Notes under the pieces: model-generated
The model's input: the letters and a program-made list of their open reading frames with translations, nothing else
The model's database searches: none
Told to the model about the DNA's origin: nothing
Shown here: positions 1-6,165 of the stretch, one piece after another
Layout: each line of letters starts with the position of its first letter
How positions within the stretch are numbered: position 1 is the stretch's first letter
Origin: Bacteroidales bacterium
GTDB lineage: Bacteria; Bacteroidota; Bacteroidia; Bacteroidales; UBA12170
Reading direction: 5' to 3'
Assembly: GCA_016929955.1 (NCBI GenBank)
Contig: JAFGHU010000205.1
Location: 1 to 40,223 of the forward strand
DNA length: 40,223 nucleotides
Made by a program: the position numbers and the translations under genes

Positions 1-112
1 GCTTTGCAAAACTCATTTTTTGATCCAACTCTTCGTTAAAATCTTCTTCAAAATCCTCATTTACGGAAGTAAACTGTGGTTTTTCATTTGATTTTGCCTC
101 AATTTGAATCAA
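1..112 (-). CDS. Possible 5' end of a divergent unknown gene (partial)
   Basis: On the minus strand an open frame runs from a TTG at 112-110 off the left edge of the window. It encodes about 37 residues, and the stretch FEEDFNEELDQKM is acidic and protein-like, whereas the plus-strand frames here are broken by stops. An in-frame TAG at 118-116 limits the start to TTG or the ATT just before it. No -7 box was found for it. It may be the N-terminus of a gene divergent from ruvC. It is too short to identify and could be spurious. Confidence 0.25.
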   Translation of the reverse strand, partial: MIQIEAKSNEKPQFTSVNEDFEEDFNEELDQKMSFAK

Positions 113-153
113 AATCTATCGCCCTGCAAAGCTCTCGTTTCGTTTGCTTTTTC

Positions 154-161
154 TATCTTTG
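154..161 (+). promoter_or_regulatory. Bacteroidota -7 promoter box for ruvC
   Basis: TATCTTTG matches the TAnnTTTG -7 consensus of the Bacteroidota primary sigma factor and lies 23 nt before the TTG start of ruvC. No clear -33 TTG is present at the usual spacing. Confidence 0.55.
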
Positions 162-183
162 TTTATACCAATACCAGTAATTC

Positions 184-735
184 TTGAAAAAAGAAAGAAT
201 CATTTTAGGCATCGATCCGGGAACCAATATTATGGGTTATGGACTTATCCATCAAAAAGGAAATGCCATTGAAATGATAACTATGGGCGTGCTTAAATTG
301 GGTGGATTTGCAAATCATCCCATGAAATTGAAAAAGATTTTTGAACGTACCCTGGCTTTAATCGACGAGTATAATCCTGATGAAATGTCGCTCGAAGCCC
401 CATTCTTTGGTAAAAATGTACAATCGATGCTTAAATTAGGAAGAGCACAAGGTGTGGCTATGGCAGCCGGATTGTATCGCGATATTCCAATTTTCGAATA
501 TGCGCCAAGAAAAATTAAGATGGCCATAACCGGAAAAGGAACGGCATCTAAAGAGCAGGTTGCAGCTATGTTAAAACAGATTTTAAGGCTAAAAGAAGAA
601 GCTGAATATTTAGATGCTACGGATGGATTGGCTGCGGCTGTTTGTCATTATCTACAAAAAAACCCGAGCAGCGAAGGCGATAGTTATACCGGATGGAAAA
701 GCTTTGTGAGTAAAAATCCGAAAAGGGTAAAATAG
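184..735 (+). CDS. ruvC: Crossover junction endodeoxyribonuclease RuvC
   Basis: Holliday-junction resolvase that acts with RuvAB in recombinational repair in the cytoplasm. The 183-residue length is normal for the family. The acidic catalytic residues are all visible: D11 in GIDPGTN, E71 in SLEAPFF, and D144 and D147 in [10 protein letters not shown]. The conserved basic segment [18 protein letters not shown], which contacts DNA in known RuvC structures, is at about 109-126. The start is TTG at 184, because no ATG exists before the IDPG motif and the frame begins [13 protein letters not shown]. It appears monocistronic and converges on the response regulator gene, with a hairpin repeat between the two. 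ruvA and ruvB are not in this window. Confidence 0.95.
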   Translation: MKKERIILGIDPGTNIMGYGLIHQKGNAIEMITMGVLKLGGFANHPMKLKKIFERTLALIDEYNPDEMSLEAPFFGKNVQSMLKLGRAQGVAMAAGLYRDIPIFEYAPRKIKMAITGKGTASKEQVAAMLKQILRLKEEAEYLDATDGLAAAVCHYLQKNPSSEGDSYTGWKSFVSKNPKRVK

Positions 736-755
736 GCGATAATTGATATTTCCTT

Positions 756-786
756 GTGATACGATGACTCAAAAGTATCGTATCAC
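756..786. repeat. Dispersed palindromic element, copy 1
   Basis: GTGATACGAT (756-765) pairs perfectly with ATCGTATCAC (777-786). The inner part, GACTCAAAAGT, can add three more pairs around a bulged G. It lies between the convergent ruvC and rprY-like genes. A second copy with the same core (GATGACTCAAA flanked by GTGATA and TATCAC) is at 28771-28801. There is no downstream T-run, so it is not a canonical terminator on either strand. Confidence 0.6.
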
Positions 787-798
787 ATAGTTAAATAT

Positions 799-1494
799 TT
801 ATTCCGTAATTAGTTTAAAACCAACACCATGAACATTTAATATTTCGATGCTCGGATCGCTTTTCAGGTATTTACGCAGTTTTGTTACATAAACATCCAT
901 GCTTCTAGCATTAAAATAGCTGTCGTCGTGCCAAATTTGCTTTAGTGCTTCACTTCTATCCAGAGTTTCGTTTCGGCGAGCACAAAGCATTTTTAATAAT
1001 TCCGCTTCTTTTGAGGTGAGTTTTTGACTCTCTCCATCGGCAGATAAAATGTGGCGTGTTACATCAAAAGAGAATTTACCGATCGTGAAAAACTCTTTGT
1101 TTACGTTTTCTTTATGTACTTGCGTTCTGCGTAAAATAGCTTCTATTCTAACCAAAAGCTCCTCCATACTAAAAGGCTTGGTAAGGTAATCGTCGGCGCC
1201 AATTTTAAATCCTTCCATTTTATCTTCTTGCAAGGATTTTGCGGTTAAAAACAATATAGGAATATCTTTATCTTTTTCTCTGATTTCCCGAGCCAGGGTA
1301 AAGCCATCTTTAACGGGCATCATCACATCTAAAATAAGAAAGTCGTATTCGCCCTTATTAAACTCATCCAAAGCTTCTAATCCATTAATACGAAGCGTAG
1401 TTTTGAATTTTTTTGCATCGAGATACGCTTTTAAAACAGTACCCAGATTTTTATCGTCTTCTGCCAATAGAATTTTTATTTCCTGTTGTCCCAT
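799..1494 (-). CDS. rprY: OmpR-family response regulator, RprY-like
   Basis: Cytoplasmic DNA-binding response regulator, 231 residues. The N-terminal receiver domain (about 5-120) shows the acidic pair D13/D14, phospho-acceptor D56 in LILDVMMP, the switch threonine in LFLTAKS and the conserved K106 in YLTKPFS. The C-terminal winged helix (about 130-229) contains LTSKEAELLKML and SMDVYVTKLRKYLK. The C-terminal half reads very like RprY of Bacteroides and Porphyromonas. It lies 1 nt downstream of the histidine kinase gene (stop TAA 1498-1496, ATG at 1494), so the two are translationally coupled. Targets are not known from the sequence. A plausible one is the tandem-repeat array at 2992-3028. 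The family call is firm; the RprY name is inferred from similarity. Confidence 0.9.
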   Translation of the reverse strand: MGQQEIKILLAEDDKNLGTVLKAYLDAKKFKTTLRINGLEALDEFNKGEYDFLILDVMMPVKDGFTLAREIREKDKDIPILFLTAKSLQEDKMEGFKIGADDYLTKPFSMEELLVRIEAILRRTQVHKENVNKEFFTIGKFSFDVTRHILSADGESQKLTSKEAELLKMLCARRNETLDRSEALKQIWHDDSYFNARSMDVYVTKLRKYLKSDPSIEILNVHGVGFKLITE

Positions 1495-1495
1495 A

Positions 1496-2938
1496 TTATG
1501 CTTGTTTTAGTATTGTGTTAAATGGCAAGTAAATCGAAAAACTACTTCCCTTTTTAAGTTCGCTTTCCAGTGTAATTTTTCCTTGATGCTTTTCTACAAT
1601 GGTTTTTACATAGCTTAGTCCTAAACCAAAGCCTTTTACATTGTGAATATTTCCGGTAGGTACACGATACAATTTTTCGAATACTTTTTTCTGATTCGAT
1701 TTACTAATGCCTATGCCGTTGTCTTTTATTGATATCAAAATACCTTTTCCTATTGTTTTTGTAGCGATATGAATAATTGGCGCCCAGGGCGTGTATTTAT
1801 TTGCGTTATCGAGCAAGTTAAAAAGAATATTGGTAATATGAACACGATCGGCCTGAATAATGGCATTTTCGGCATTTAATTCGGTATAGATTACCCCGCC
1901 TTTTTTCTCAATTTGTAAATTTATCTTTGATATGGCATCATTCAATGCATCGTGAATATCAATATTTTCTAATTTGAGTTGAATATCTCCTTTTTGAAAA
2001 CGGGCACTCTGTAATATTTTTTCGGCCATTCCCGACAAGCGTCCGTTTTCTTCTGAAATTACTTTAATATAAGCTTCGTAAAAGCCGTTTGTTTTAACAA
2101 GGTCTTTATCCGACATCGCCTCACAGGCCAGGGAAATGGTCGAGATTGGCGTTTTAAATTCGTGGGTCATATTATTGATAAAGTCGTTGCGCATTTCCGA
2201 TATTTTCTTTTGTCGGAATACCGTAGTTACCACATAAGTAAAAGAAAAAATAATGGCCGAAATAAGAAAAAACGAAATCAACAATAAAATCCATAAACGG
2301 GTAATTAAAAACTGTTGCTCGTTCGGAAAATAAAGCAAGAGAATATCGTGCTGCGAAAACACATCGCCCGGAAAAAGCATATATTTAAACGAAGACCTTA
2401 AGACTTCATTTGGAAATTTGCCCGTTTTTTGGATAACCAATCGGTTTCTGTTAGGACTATAAACGGCAAATTCGTATTTTGTGTTGATTCCGGCAGAGCG
2501 AAATTCGCGGTGTAAAAGCGAGTCGACAATTTTTACGTTTATCCGGTTTTCTACAAAATTGGTGAGTTTTTTATTTTGCGAAAACAAATTTTCAATTATG
2601 CGTTGCGAACTAAACCCGCTTTTATTGATATCGTTGATATTGGCGTTGGGCGAAAAATTCAATAAGTTGGAAATCAAGGATTGATTAAGCGAATCTACAG
2701 CATTGTTTAGCAAGAGTTTGTTTTGAGATAAGAGCTCTTTTTGTTTGGTGTAAGTTAGTGCTCTGTCGATTCGTTCTAAATCGTAAATCGCTTTCGTAAC
2801 TGAGGCATCCACATCGCGATTAAAAATAGCCTGTTTAACCACTATGGCATTCTTTATCCAATAAACCTGAATTACCATCAGGCTTATTAGCGCAAAAGAC
2901 ATGAGACTAATGATTAAATAGATGACCTTTTTATTCAT
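1496..2938 (-). CDS. rprX: Membrane sensor histidine kinase, RprX-like
   Basis: Inner-membrane sensor kinase of 480 residues. Transmembrane helices are at about 5-28 and 214-240, enclosing a roughly 185-residue periplasmic sensor region with no domain I recognise. The cytoplasmic part has the HisKA H-box with phospho-acceptor H259 (NNMTHEFKTPIS), the N-box NILFNLLDNANKYTP, the G1 box IKDNGIGIS and the G2 box FGLGLSYV, so all ATP-binding motifs are intact. It is cotranscribed with the downstream response regulator. A perfect -7 box lies 20-27 nt upstream and a four-unit repeat array lies beyond it, which would suit autoregulation. The kinase call is firm; the RprX name rests on its pairing with the RprY-like regulator. 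Confidence 0.9.
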   Translation of the reverse strand: MNKKVIYLIISLMSFALISLMVIQVYWIKNAIVVKQAIFNRDVDASVTKAIYDLERIDRALTYTKQKELLSQNKLLLNNAVDSLNQSLISNLLNFSPNANINDINKSGFSSQRIIENLFSQNKKLTNFVENRINVKIVDSLLHREFRSAGINTKYEFAVYSPNRNRLVIQKTGKFPNEVLRSSFKYMLFPGDVFSQHDILLLYFPNEQQFLITRLWILLLISFFLISAIIFSFTYVVTTVFRQKKISEMRNDFINNMTHEFKTPISTISLACEAMSDKDLVKTNGFYEAYIKVISEENGRLSGMAEKILQSARFQKGDIQLKLENIDIHDALNDAISKINLQIEKKGGVIYTELNAENAIIQADRVHITNILFNLLDNANKYTPWAPIIHIATKTIGKGILISIKDNGIGISKSNQKKVFEKLYRVPTGNIHNVKGFGLGLSYVKTIVEKHQGKITLESELKKGSSFSIYLPFNTILKQA

Positions 2939-2957
2939 AATTATGGAATAATTTTAG

Positions 2958-2965
2958 CAAAGATA
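2958..2965 (-). promoter_or_regulatory. -7 box for the rprX-rprY operon
   Basis: CAAAGATA on the plus strand reads TATCTTTG on the minus strand, a perfect TAnnTTTG box. The expected transcription start is near 2951, giving a leader of about 13 nt before the ATG at 2938. Confidence 0.6.
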
Positions 2966-2991
2966 GAGTTGAAACCTATTGTAAATAAGGC

Positions 2992-3028
2992 TTTAACTTT
3001 CTTTAACGCTTGTTAAATGCCCTTAACA
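2992..3028. promoter_or_regulatory. Four-unit 10-bp-phased TTAA array (candidate OmpR-family operator)
   Basis: TTAA cores occur at 2993, 3003, 3013 and 3023, exactly one helical turn apart. The first two units are identical direct repeats, TTTAAC (2992-2997 and 3002-3007). The last two form a perfect inverted repeat, TGTTAA-N6-TTAACA (3011-3028). The array sits about 40-75 bp upstream of the predicted rprX start (minus strand) and at a similar distance upstream of a plus-strand TATTTTTG box at 3050. OmpR-family regulators bind tandem half-sites at about 10-11 bp spacing, so the adjacent RprY-like protein is the obvious candidate. The binding itself is inferred. Confidence 0.55.
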
Positions 3029-3049
3029 TATTTCGGTATTTCTTTGCTG

Positions 3050-3057
3050 TATTTTTG
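3050..3057 (+). promoter_or_regulatory. Plus-strand -7 box upstream of the candidate sRNA
   Basis: TATTTTTG matches TAnnTTTG. No protein gene follows on this strand, but an intrinsic terminator does, at 3142-3169. The predicted start is near 3063. There is no good -33 element, which would fit an activator-dependent promoter. Confidence 0.4.
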
Positions 3058-3062
3058 CTTCT

Positions 3063-3169
3063 GTAATTGAATGAATTTTCTCATAGTTCACAGAAATTAG
3101 TAAACTTTTTTATTTAGTAAAATTTTGATTTTTGGTTAGTAAGTGCGGTTGGCAGGCCGCACTTTTTTT
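3063..3169 (+). ncRNA. Candidate small RNA of about 105 nt
   Basis: The interval is bounded by a TATTTTTG -7 box (3050-3057) and a GC-rich hairpin followed by seven T residues on the plus strand. The only ATG frame inside is nine codons (MNFLIVHRN), so it is unlikely to be coding. The body is AT-rich, and its 3' end is the terminator stem. The terminator faces the plus direction although the flanking genes are both minus-strand, so those genes do not explain it. The transcript is inferred. Confidence 0.4.
3142..3169 (+). terminator. Intrinsic terminator, plus-strand orientation
   Basis: AGTGCGG (3142-3148) pairs with CCGCACT (3156-3162) around an 8-nt loop and is followed by TTTTTTT (3163-3169). 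On the minus strand, downstream of the cvpA stop, the same stem is preceded by A residues and followed by TACTAACC, so it would terminate less well in that direction. Confidence 0.65.
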
Positions 3170-3719
3170 ATTTAACAATATCTTCTACGGTTTCTTCGGC
3201 TTTGTTTTTTACTTTATCTAAAACACCATCCTCTTCGTCTATTCCGTTATAAAATTTAATAATAGCGGGAGCCACATCTTCGATATAAGGGTATAATATT
3301 GATTTAGAGGTTATTGATTCGCTAAAAATAAGTCTGCTTTTATCAAATTTATTCACAAAATAAATAACAAAGCTTAAAAATATTGCCGCTTTTAAAACGC
3401 CAAAAAAACCGCCAAAACCTTTGTTCAAAAAACTTAAAGCCACAAGGTCGATAATTTTTTCGAGGAGTTTTCCCAGCAGGTTAACAGCAAAAACTACTAA
3501 AACAAAAGTGAGTATAAAGGCAAGTATACCTAAGTATTTGGGATCGGTCGAAAAATAATCCTTCAGAAAGTCGGCTGTGATATACGAAAAGTGCAAACTA
3601 ATATAAATGCCCAAAACCAAGGCAACAAGTGTGGATAGTTCAATAATCAATCCTTTCGAAAATCCTTTGTAGGCAAGCCATACTATAGGAATTATAAAAA
3701 TAATATCAAGTACTCCCAT
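3168..3719 (-). CDS. CvpA family membrane protein
   Basis: A 183-residue integral membrane protein of the CvpA family. It has four hydrophobic segments, at about 3-19, 24-45, 62-86 and 103-122, then a soluble, acidic C-terminal tail of about 55 residues (IDEEDGVLDKVKNKAEETVEDIVK). The GFSKGLIIEL segment at about 19-28 and the GFGGFFGVLKA segment near the fourth helix are characteristic. CvpA was named for colicin V production and is linked to envelope stress tolerance in Proteobacteria; its molecular role is unsettled. The gene lies 3 nt downstream of the mlaF-like gene, so it is probably the last gene of the mlaE-mlaF-cvpA operon. The family call is firm and the function uncertain. Confidence 0.85.
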   Translation of the reverse strand: MGVLDIIFIIPIVWLAYKGFSKGLIIELSTLVALVLGIYISLHFSYITADFLKDYFSTDPKYLGILAFILTFVLVVFAVNLLGKLLEKIIDLVALSFLNKGFGGFFGVLKAAIFLSFVIYFVNKFDKSRLIFSESITSKSILYPYIEDVAPAIIKFYNGIDEEDGVLDKVKNKAEETVEDIVK

Positions 3720-3722
3720 AAC

Positions 3723-4469
3723 TTATTTTTTTAAACGTTTGGTGAGCTCAGTAGAAAACACAAAAGCGTTGAGCTCCGGACTATCATCAATTAATATGGT
3801 GTGTTTGTTTCCCTGCCAACTCAATAAACCATTATTTATAAAATTAATATGATCGCCCATTTTTAAAACAGAATTCATATCGTGCGAATTAATAATGGTT
3901 GTCATATTGTATTCTTCGGTTATTTCGGCAATTAAATCGTCAATCAAATTGGCTGTTTTCGGATCGAGACCCGAATTCGGTTCATCGCAAAATAAATATT
4001 TCGGGTTATTAGCAATGGCGCGGGCAATAGCTACTCTTTTGGTCATGCCGCCACTTAATTCTCCGGGATTTAGCTTATTTGCATTTTCCAGATTAACGCG
4101 TTTTAAAACTTCATTTACGCGCGCCTTTTTTTCTTCTAAAGATTGATCGGTATACATATTGAGCGGAAACATTACGTTTTCCTCTACATTATAATAATCA
4201 AATAAAGCACCACCCTGAAAAAGCATACCAATTTCTTTACGGATGGACTTGCGGTTTTTAAAGTCCAAGGAGGAAAAATTTCGTCCATCAAAATCGATAT
4301 GTCCTTGATCTACTTCGAATAAACCCACAAGGCATTTTAACAGCACTGTTTTTCCTGCTCCACTCTGGCCGATAATCAAATTATTTTTGCCTTTTTCAAA
4401 CTTTATGGAGATATCCTTTAAAATTTGGGTTTCGCCAAAGAATTTCGATATGTTAAAAGCCTCAATCAT
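3723..4469 (-). CDS. mlaF: MlaF-type ABC transporter ATP-binding protein
   Basis: ATPase of the Mla/MCE phospholipid transport system, which moves lipids between outer and inner membrane. It has 248 residues. Walker A is GQSGAGKT (34-41), the Q-loop LFQGGALFDYYNV follows, the signature is LSGGMTKRVAIARA, Walker B is YLFCDEPNSGLDP and the H-loop is INSHDM. The DEPNSGLDP and SGGMTKR wording is typical of the Mkl/MlaF subgroup rather than importers or drug exporters. The start ATG overlaps the end of the permease gene by 4 nt, which indicates translational coupling. No MlaD/MCE substrate-binding protein gene is in the window, so that partner must be encoded elsewhere. Confidence 0.9.
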   Translation of the reverse strand: MIEAFNISKFFGETQILKDISIKFEKGKNNLIIGQSGAGKTVLLKCLVGLFEVDQGHIDFDGRNFSSLDFKNRKSIRKEIGMLFQGGALFDYYNVEENVMFPLNMYTDQSLEEKKARVNEVLKRVNLENANKLNPGELSGGMTKRVAIARAIANNPKYLFCDEPNSGLDPKTANLIDDLIAEITEEYNMTTIINSHDMNSVLKMGDHINFINNGLLSWQGNKHTILIDDSPELNAFVFSTELTKRLKK

Positions 4470-5206
4470 GTAAGTAAGAGTTGAGTTAATAGCAAGTTAA
4501 ATAGAATGATTAAAACGCTGGCATAAACCACGGTTTTGGTGCTTGCTTTTCCAACCTGAATAGATCCTCCGTTAACAATATATCCCTGAAAACCGGCCAT
4601 AGTAACTATAATAATGGCAAATACTGCAGTTTTAATTAAAGCATAAAATACGGTAAAACTTTCAAAATCTAGCTGAACACCACTTATAAATTCGTCGGGA
4701 GTAAGCAAATTTGTAAATACAGCAATTAAATATCCGCCAATAATTCCAATATACATTCCGAAAATAATCAGTGCAGGATTGATTAAAGTAGCAGCCACTA
4801 ATTTTGGAAAAATAAGAAAATTAGCCGGATTGATTCCCATAATTTCTAAGGCATCAATCTGACCGGAAATGCGCATGGTACCAATTTCGGATGCAATACT
4901 TGATCCAACTTTACCGGCTAAAATTAAACTCACCATAGTTGGAGCAAATTCCAAAACAATCATCTGGCGCGTTGAAAAACCGATGAGCGTTTTCGGAAGT
5001 AGCGGATTATCAATATTGTATGCCACTTGTATGGCAACAACTGCACCGGAAAACAAAGAAACGATGGCCACAATTCCAAAAGAATCGACACCAATGGCAT
5101 AAAGTTCGGTTTTAAGCCGCTGAAAAAATATCCGCCAACGATCGGGTCGTGATACCACCTGCGACATCAATAGTAAATAAGCACCAATATCTTTTATCAG
5201 GTTCAT
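4466..5206 (-). CDS. mlaE: MlaE-type ABC transporter permease
   Basis: Permease of the Mla lipid transporter, 246 residues, inner membrane. An N-terminal amphipathic segment is followed by about five hydrophobic segments. The family's conserved core is clear: FGIVAIVSLFSGAVVAIQ (about 43-60), the glycine-rich APTMVSLILAGKVGSSIASEIGTMR around 88-112, and QIDALEIMGINP just after it. It is the first gene of a three-gene minus-strand operon with mlaF and cvpA. No convincing -7 box was found in the roughly 140 bp upstream. A TATTTTTG at 5214-5221 faces the plus strand instead. Confidence 0.9.
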   Translation of the reverse strand: MNLIKDIGAYLLLMSQVVSRPDRWRIFFQRLKTELYAIGVDSFGIVAIVSLFSGAVVAIQVAYNIDNPLLPKTLIGFSTRQMIVLEFAPTMVSLILAGKVGSSIASEIGTMRISGQIDALEIMGINPANFLIFPKLVAATLINPALIIFGMYIGIIGGYLIAVFTNLLTPDEFISGVQLDFESFTVFYALIKTAVFAIIIVTMAGFQGYIVNGGSIQVGKASTKTVVYASVLIILFNLLLTQLLLT

Positions 5207-5350
5207 TCCTAAATATTTTTGCTAAAATAAGCATTATTGTTTTCAGGAATGAAAGTATTAAGCGAAGAAATATTTACATAAACCAAAAGATACTTTTTTA
5301 TTTGCCAATTTTTTCCGTGATTTGAAGATATAAAACCAGCGTGCTATTTA

Positions 5351-5512
5351 ATGAAACTGCGGACTATAATTGGACTTTTAATGCTTGCTGCTGCGCTAGT
5401 TTTAAGCGCTTGCAAAACCACTGTAAAAGGAATGCGTAAAACACCAAAAAATTGCAATTGCCCCTCCTTTTCCTATCAAAAAACAAATACAATACATTTT
5501 GTAATTGCTTAA
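5351..5512 (+). CDS. Small cysteine-containing lipoprotein, 53 aa
   Basis: A short gene encoding a lipoprotein precursor. Residues 1-20 form a classic signal peptide (MKLRTIIGLLMLAAALVLSA) ending in the lipobox LSAC with C21 as the lipidation site. The mature part is only 33 residues, with a basic patch (KGMRKTPK) and a CNC pair at C35/C37 followed by PSF. The stop codon (5510-5512) is 2 nt before the ATG of the SprT-like gene, so the two are likely cotranscribed and coupled. The function is unknown. The lipobox in frame with a hydrophobic core makes chance occurrence unlikely. A TATTTTTG box at 5214-5221 could be its promoter but would leave a leader of about 125 nt. Confidence 0.65.
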   Translation: MKLRTIIGLLMLAAALVLSACKTTVKGMRKTPKNCNCPSFSYQKTNTIHFVIA

Positions 5513-5514
5513 AA

Positions 5515-6132
5515 ATGAATAAAGACAAAGAGTTGCTTTTTAATTATATTCCCGAAGCGGCCGTTCAGCCTATGGTAGAATGGCTGCATAAAAATAAAGT
5601 ACAACTCAAAATTACTCGCGCACGAAGCACTAAACTGGGCGATTTTAGAGTGGCTCGCAATGGCGATTCTCCACGCATAAGCGTAAATTACAACCTCAAT
5701 CCCTATTCCTTTTTAATCACTTTGGTTCACGAAATGGCACATGCCGAAGTTTTTAAAACAACGTCTCGTTTTAAACGTATTCAACCTCATGGTATAGAAT
5801 GGCAGCTTGCTTTTTCGCGCTTGATGCAGCCGTTTTTAAACGATAGCGTTTTTCCAAAATCCTTATTGCCACTTTTAAATAATTATTTTCAGAAGCCAAA
5901 AGCCTCCAGTTTTTCTGATTCTAAACTCATGCAAGCATTAAAAATGTATAATGCTGAAACAAGTAAAAAACCACAACTTAACGATTTAGTTTTGGGCGAT
6001 TGTTTTTTGCTCAATCAGATTCCTTATCGTGTAGAAAAGAAAATGCGCACACGTTTTCAGTGTAAGAACTTGCAAAATAAGCGCTTATATATTATCCATG
6101 GATTAGCCGAAGTGGAAAAAATAAGCGAATAA
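5515..6132 (+). CDS. SprT-like zinc metalloprotease domain protein
   Basis: A 205-residue protein of the SprT-like family, whose eukaryotic relative Spartan cleaves DNA-protein crosslinks; the bacterial role is not well established. The zinc-binding HExxH motif is present as VHEMAHAEV (H72, E73, H76). A downstream IQPHGIEWQLAFSRLM segment supplies a further histidine, as in the family. The C-terminal part (about 160-205) would correspond to a zinc ribbon but has only single cysteines (GDCFLL, FQCKN), so the ribbon looks lost. I chose the ATG at 5515, because the extension to a TTG at 5452 would overlap the preceding lipoprotein gene and has unlike composition. No signal peptide is seen, so it is cytoplasmic. 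Confidence 0.75.
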   Translation: MNKDKELLFNYIPEAAVQPMVEWLHKNKVQLKITRARSTKLGDFRVARNGDSPRISVNYNLNPYSFLITLVHEMAHAEVFKTTSRFKRIQPHGIEWQLAFSRLMQPFLNDSVFPKSLLPLLNNYFQKPKASSFSDSKLMQALKMYNAETSKKPQLNDLVLGDCFLLNQIPYRVEKKMRTRFQCKNLQNKRLYIIHGLAEVEKISE

Positions 6133-6136
6133 TAAG

Positions 6137-6161
6137 CATGGTAATTGTTTAATTGCCAATG
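6137..6161. terminator. Weak hairpin between convergent genes
   Basis: GGTAATT (6140-6146) pairs with AATTGCC (6151-6157), and CAT/ATG pairs extend the stem around one bulged A. It lies between the convergent SprT-like gene and the M23-like gene. Neither side has a long T-run, so terminator function is tentative. Confidence 0.3.
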
Positions 6162-6165
6162 CCTG

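Noticed and set aside
5452-5514. Extended N-terminus for the SprT-like protein from a TTG
   Set aside because: It would overlap the lipoprotein frame out of phase. The ATG at 5515 directly after that stop codon is the natural start.
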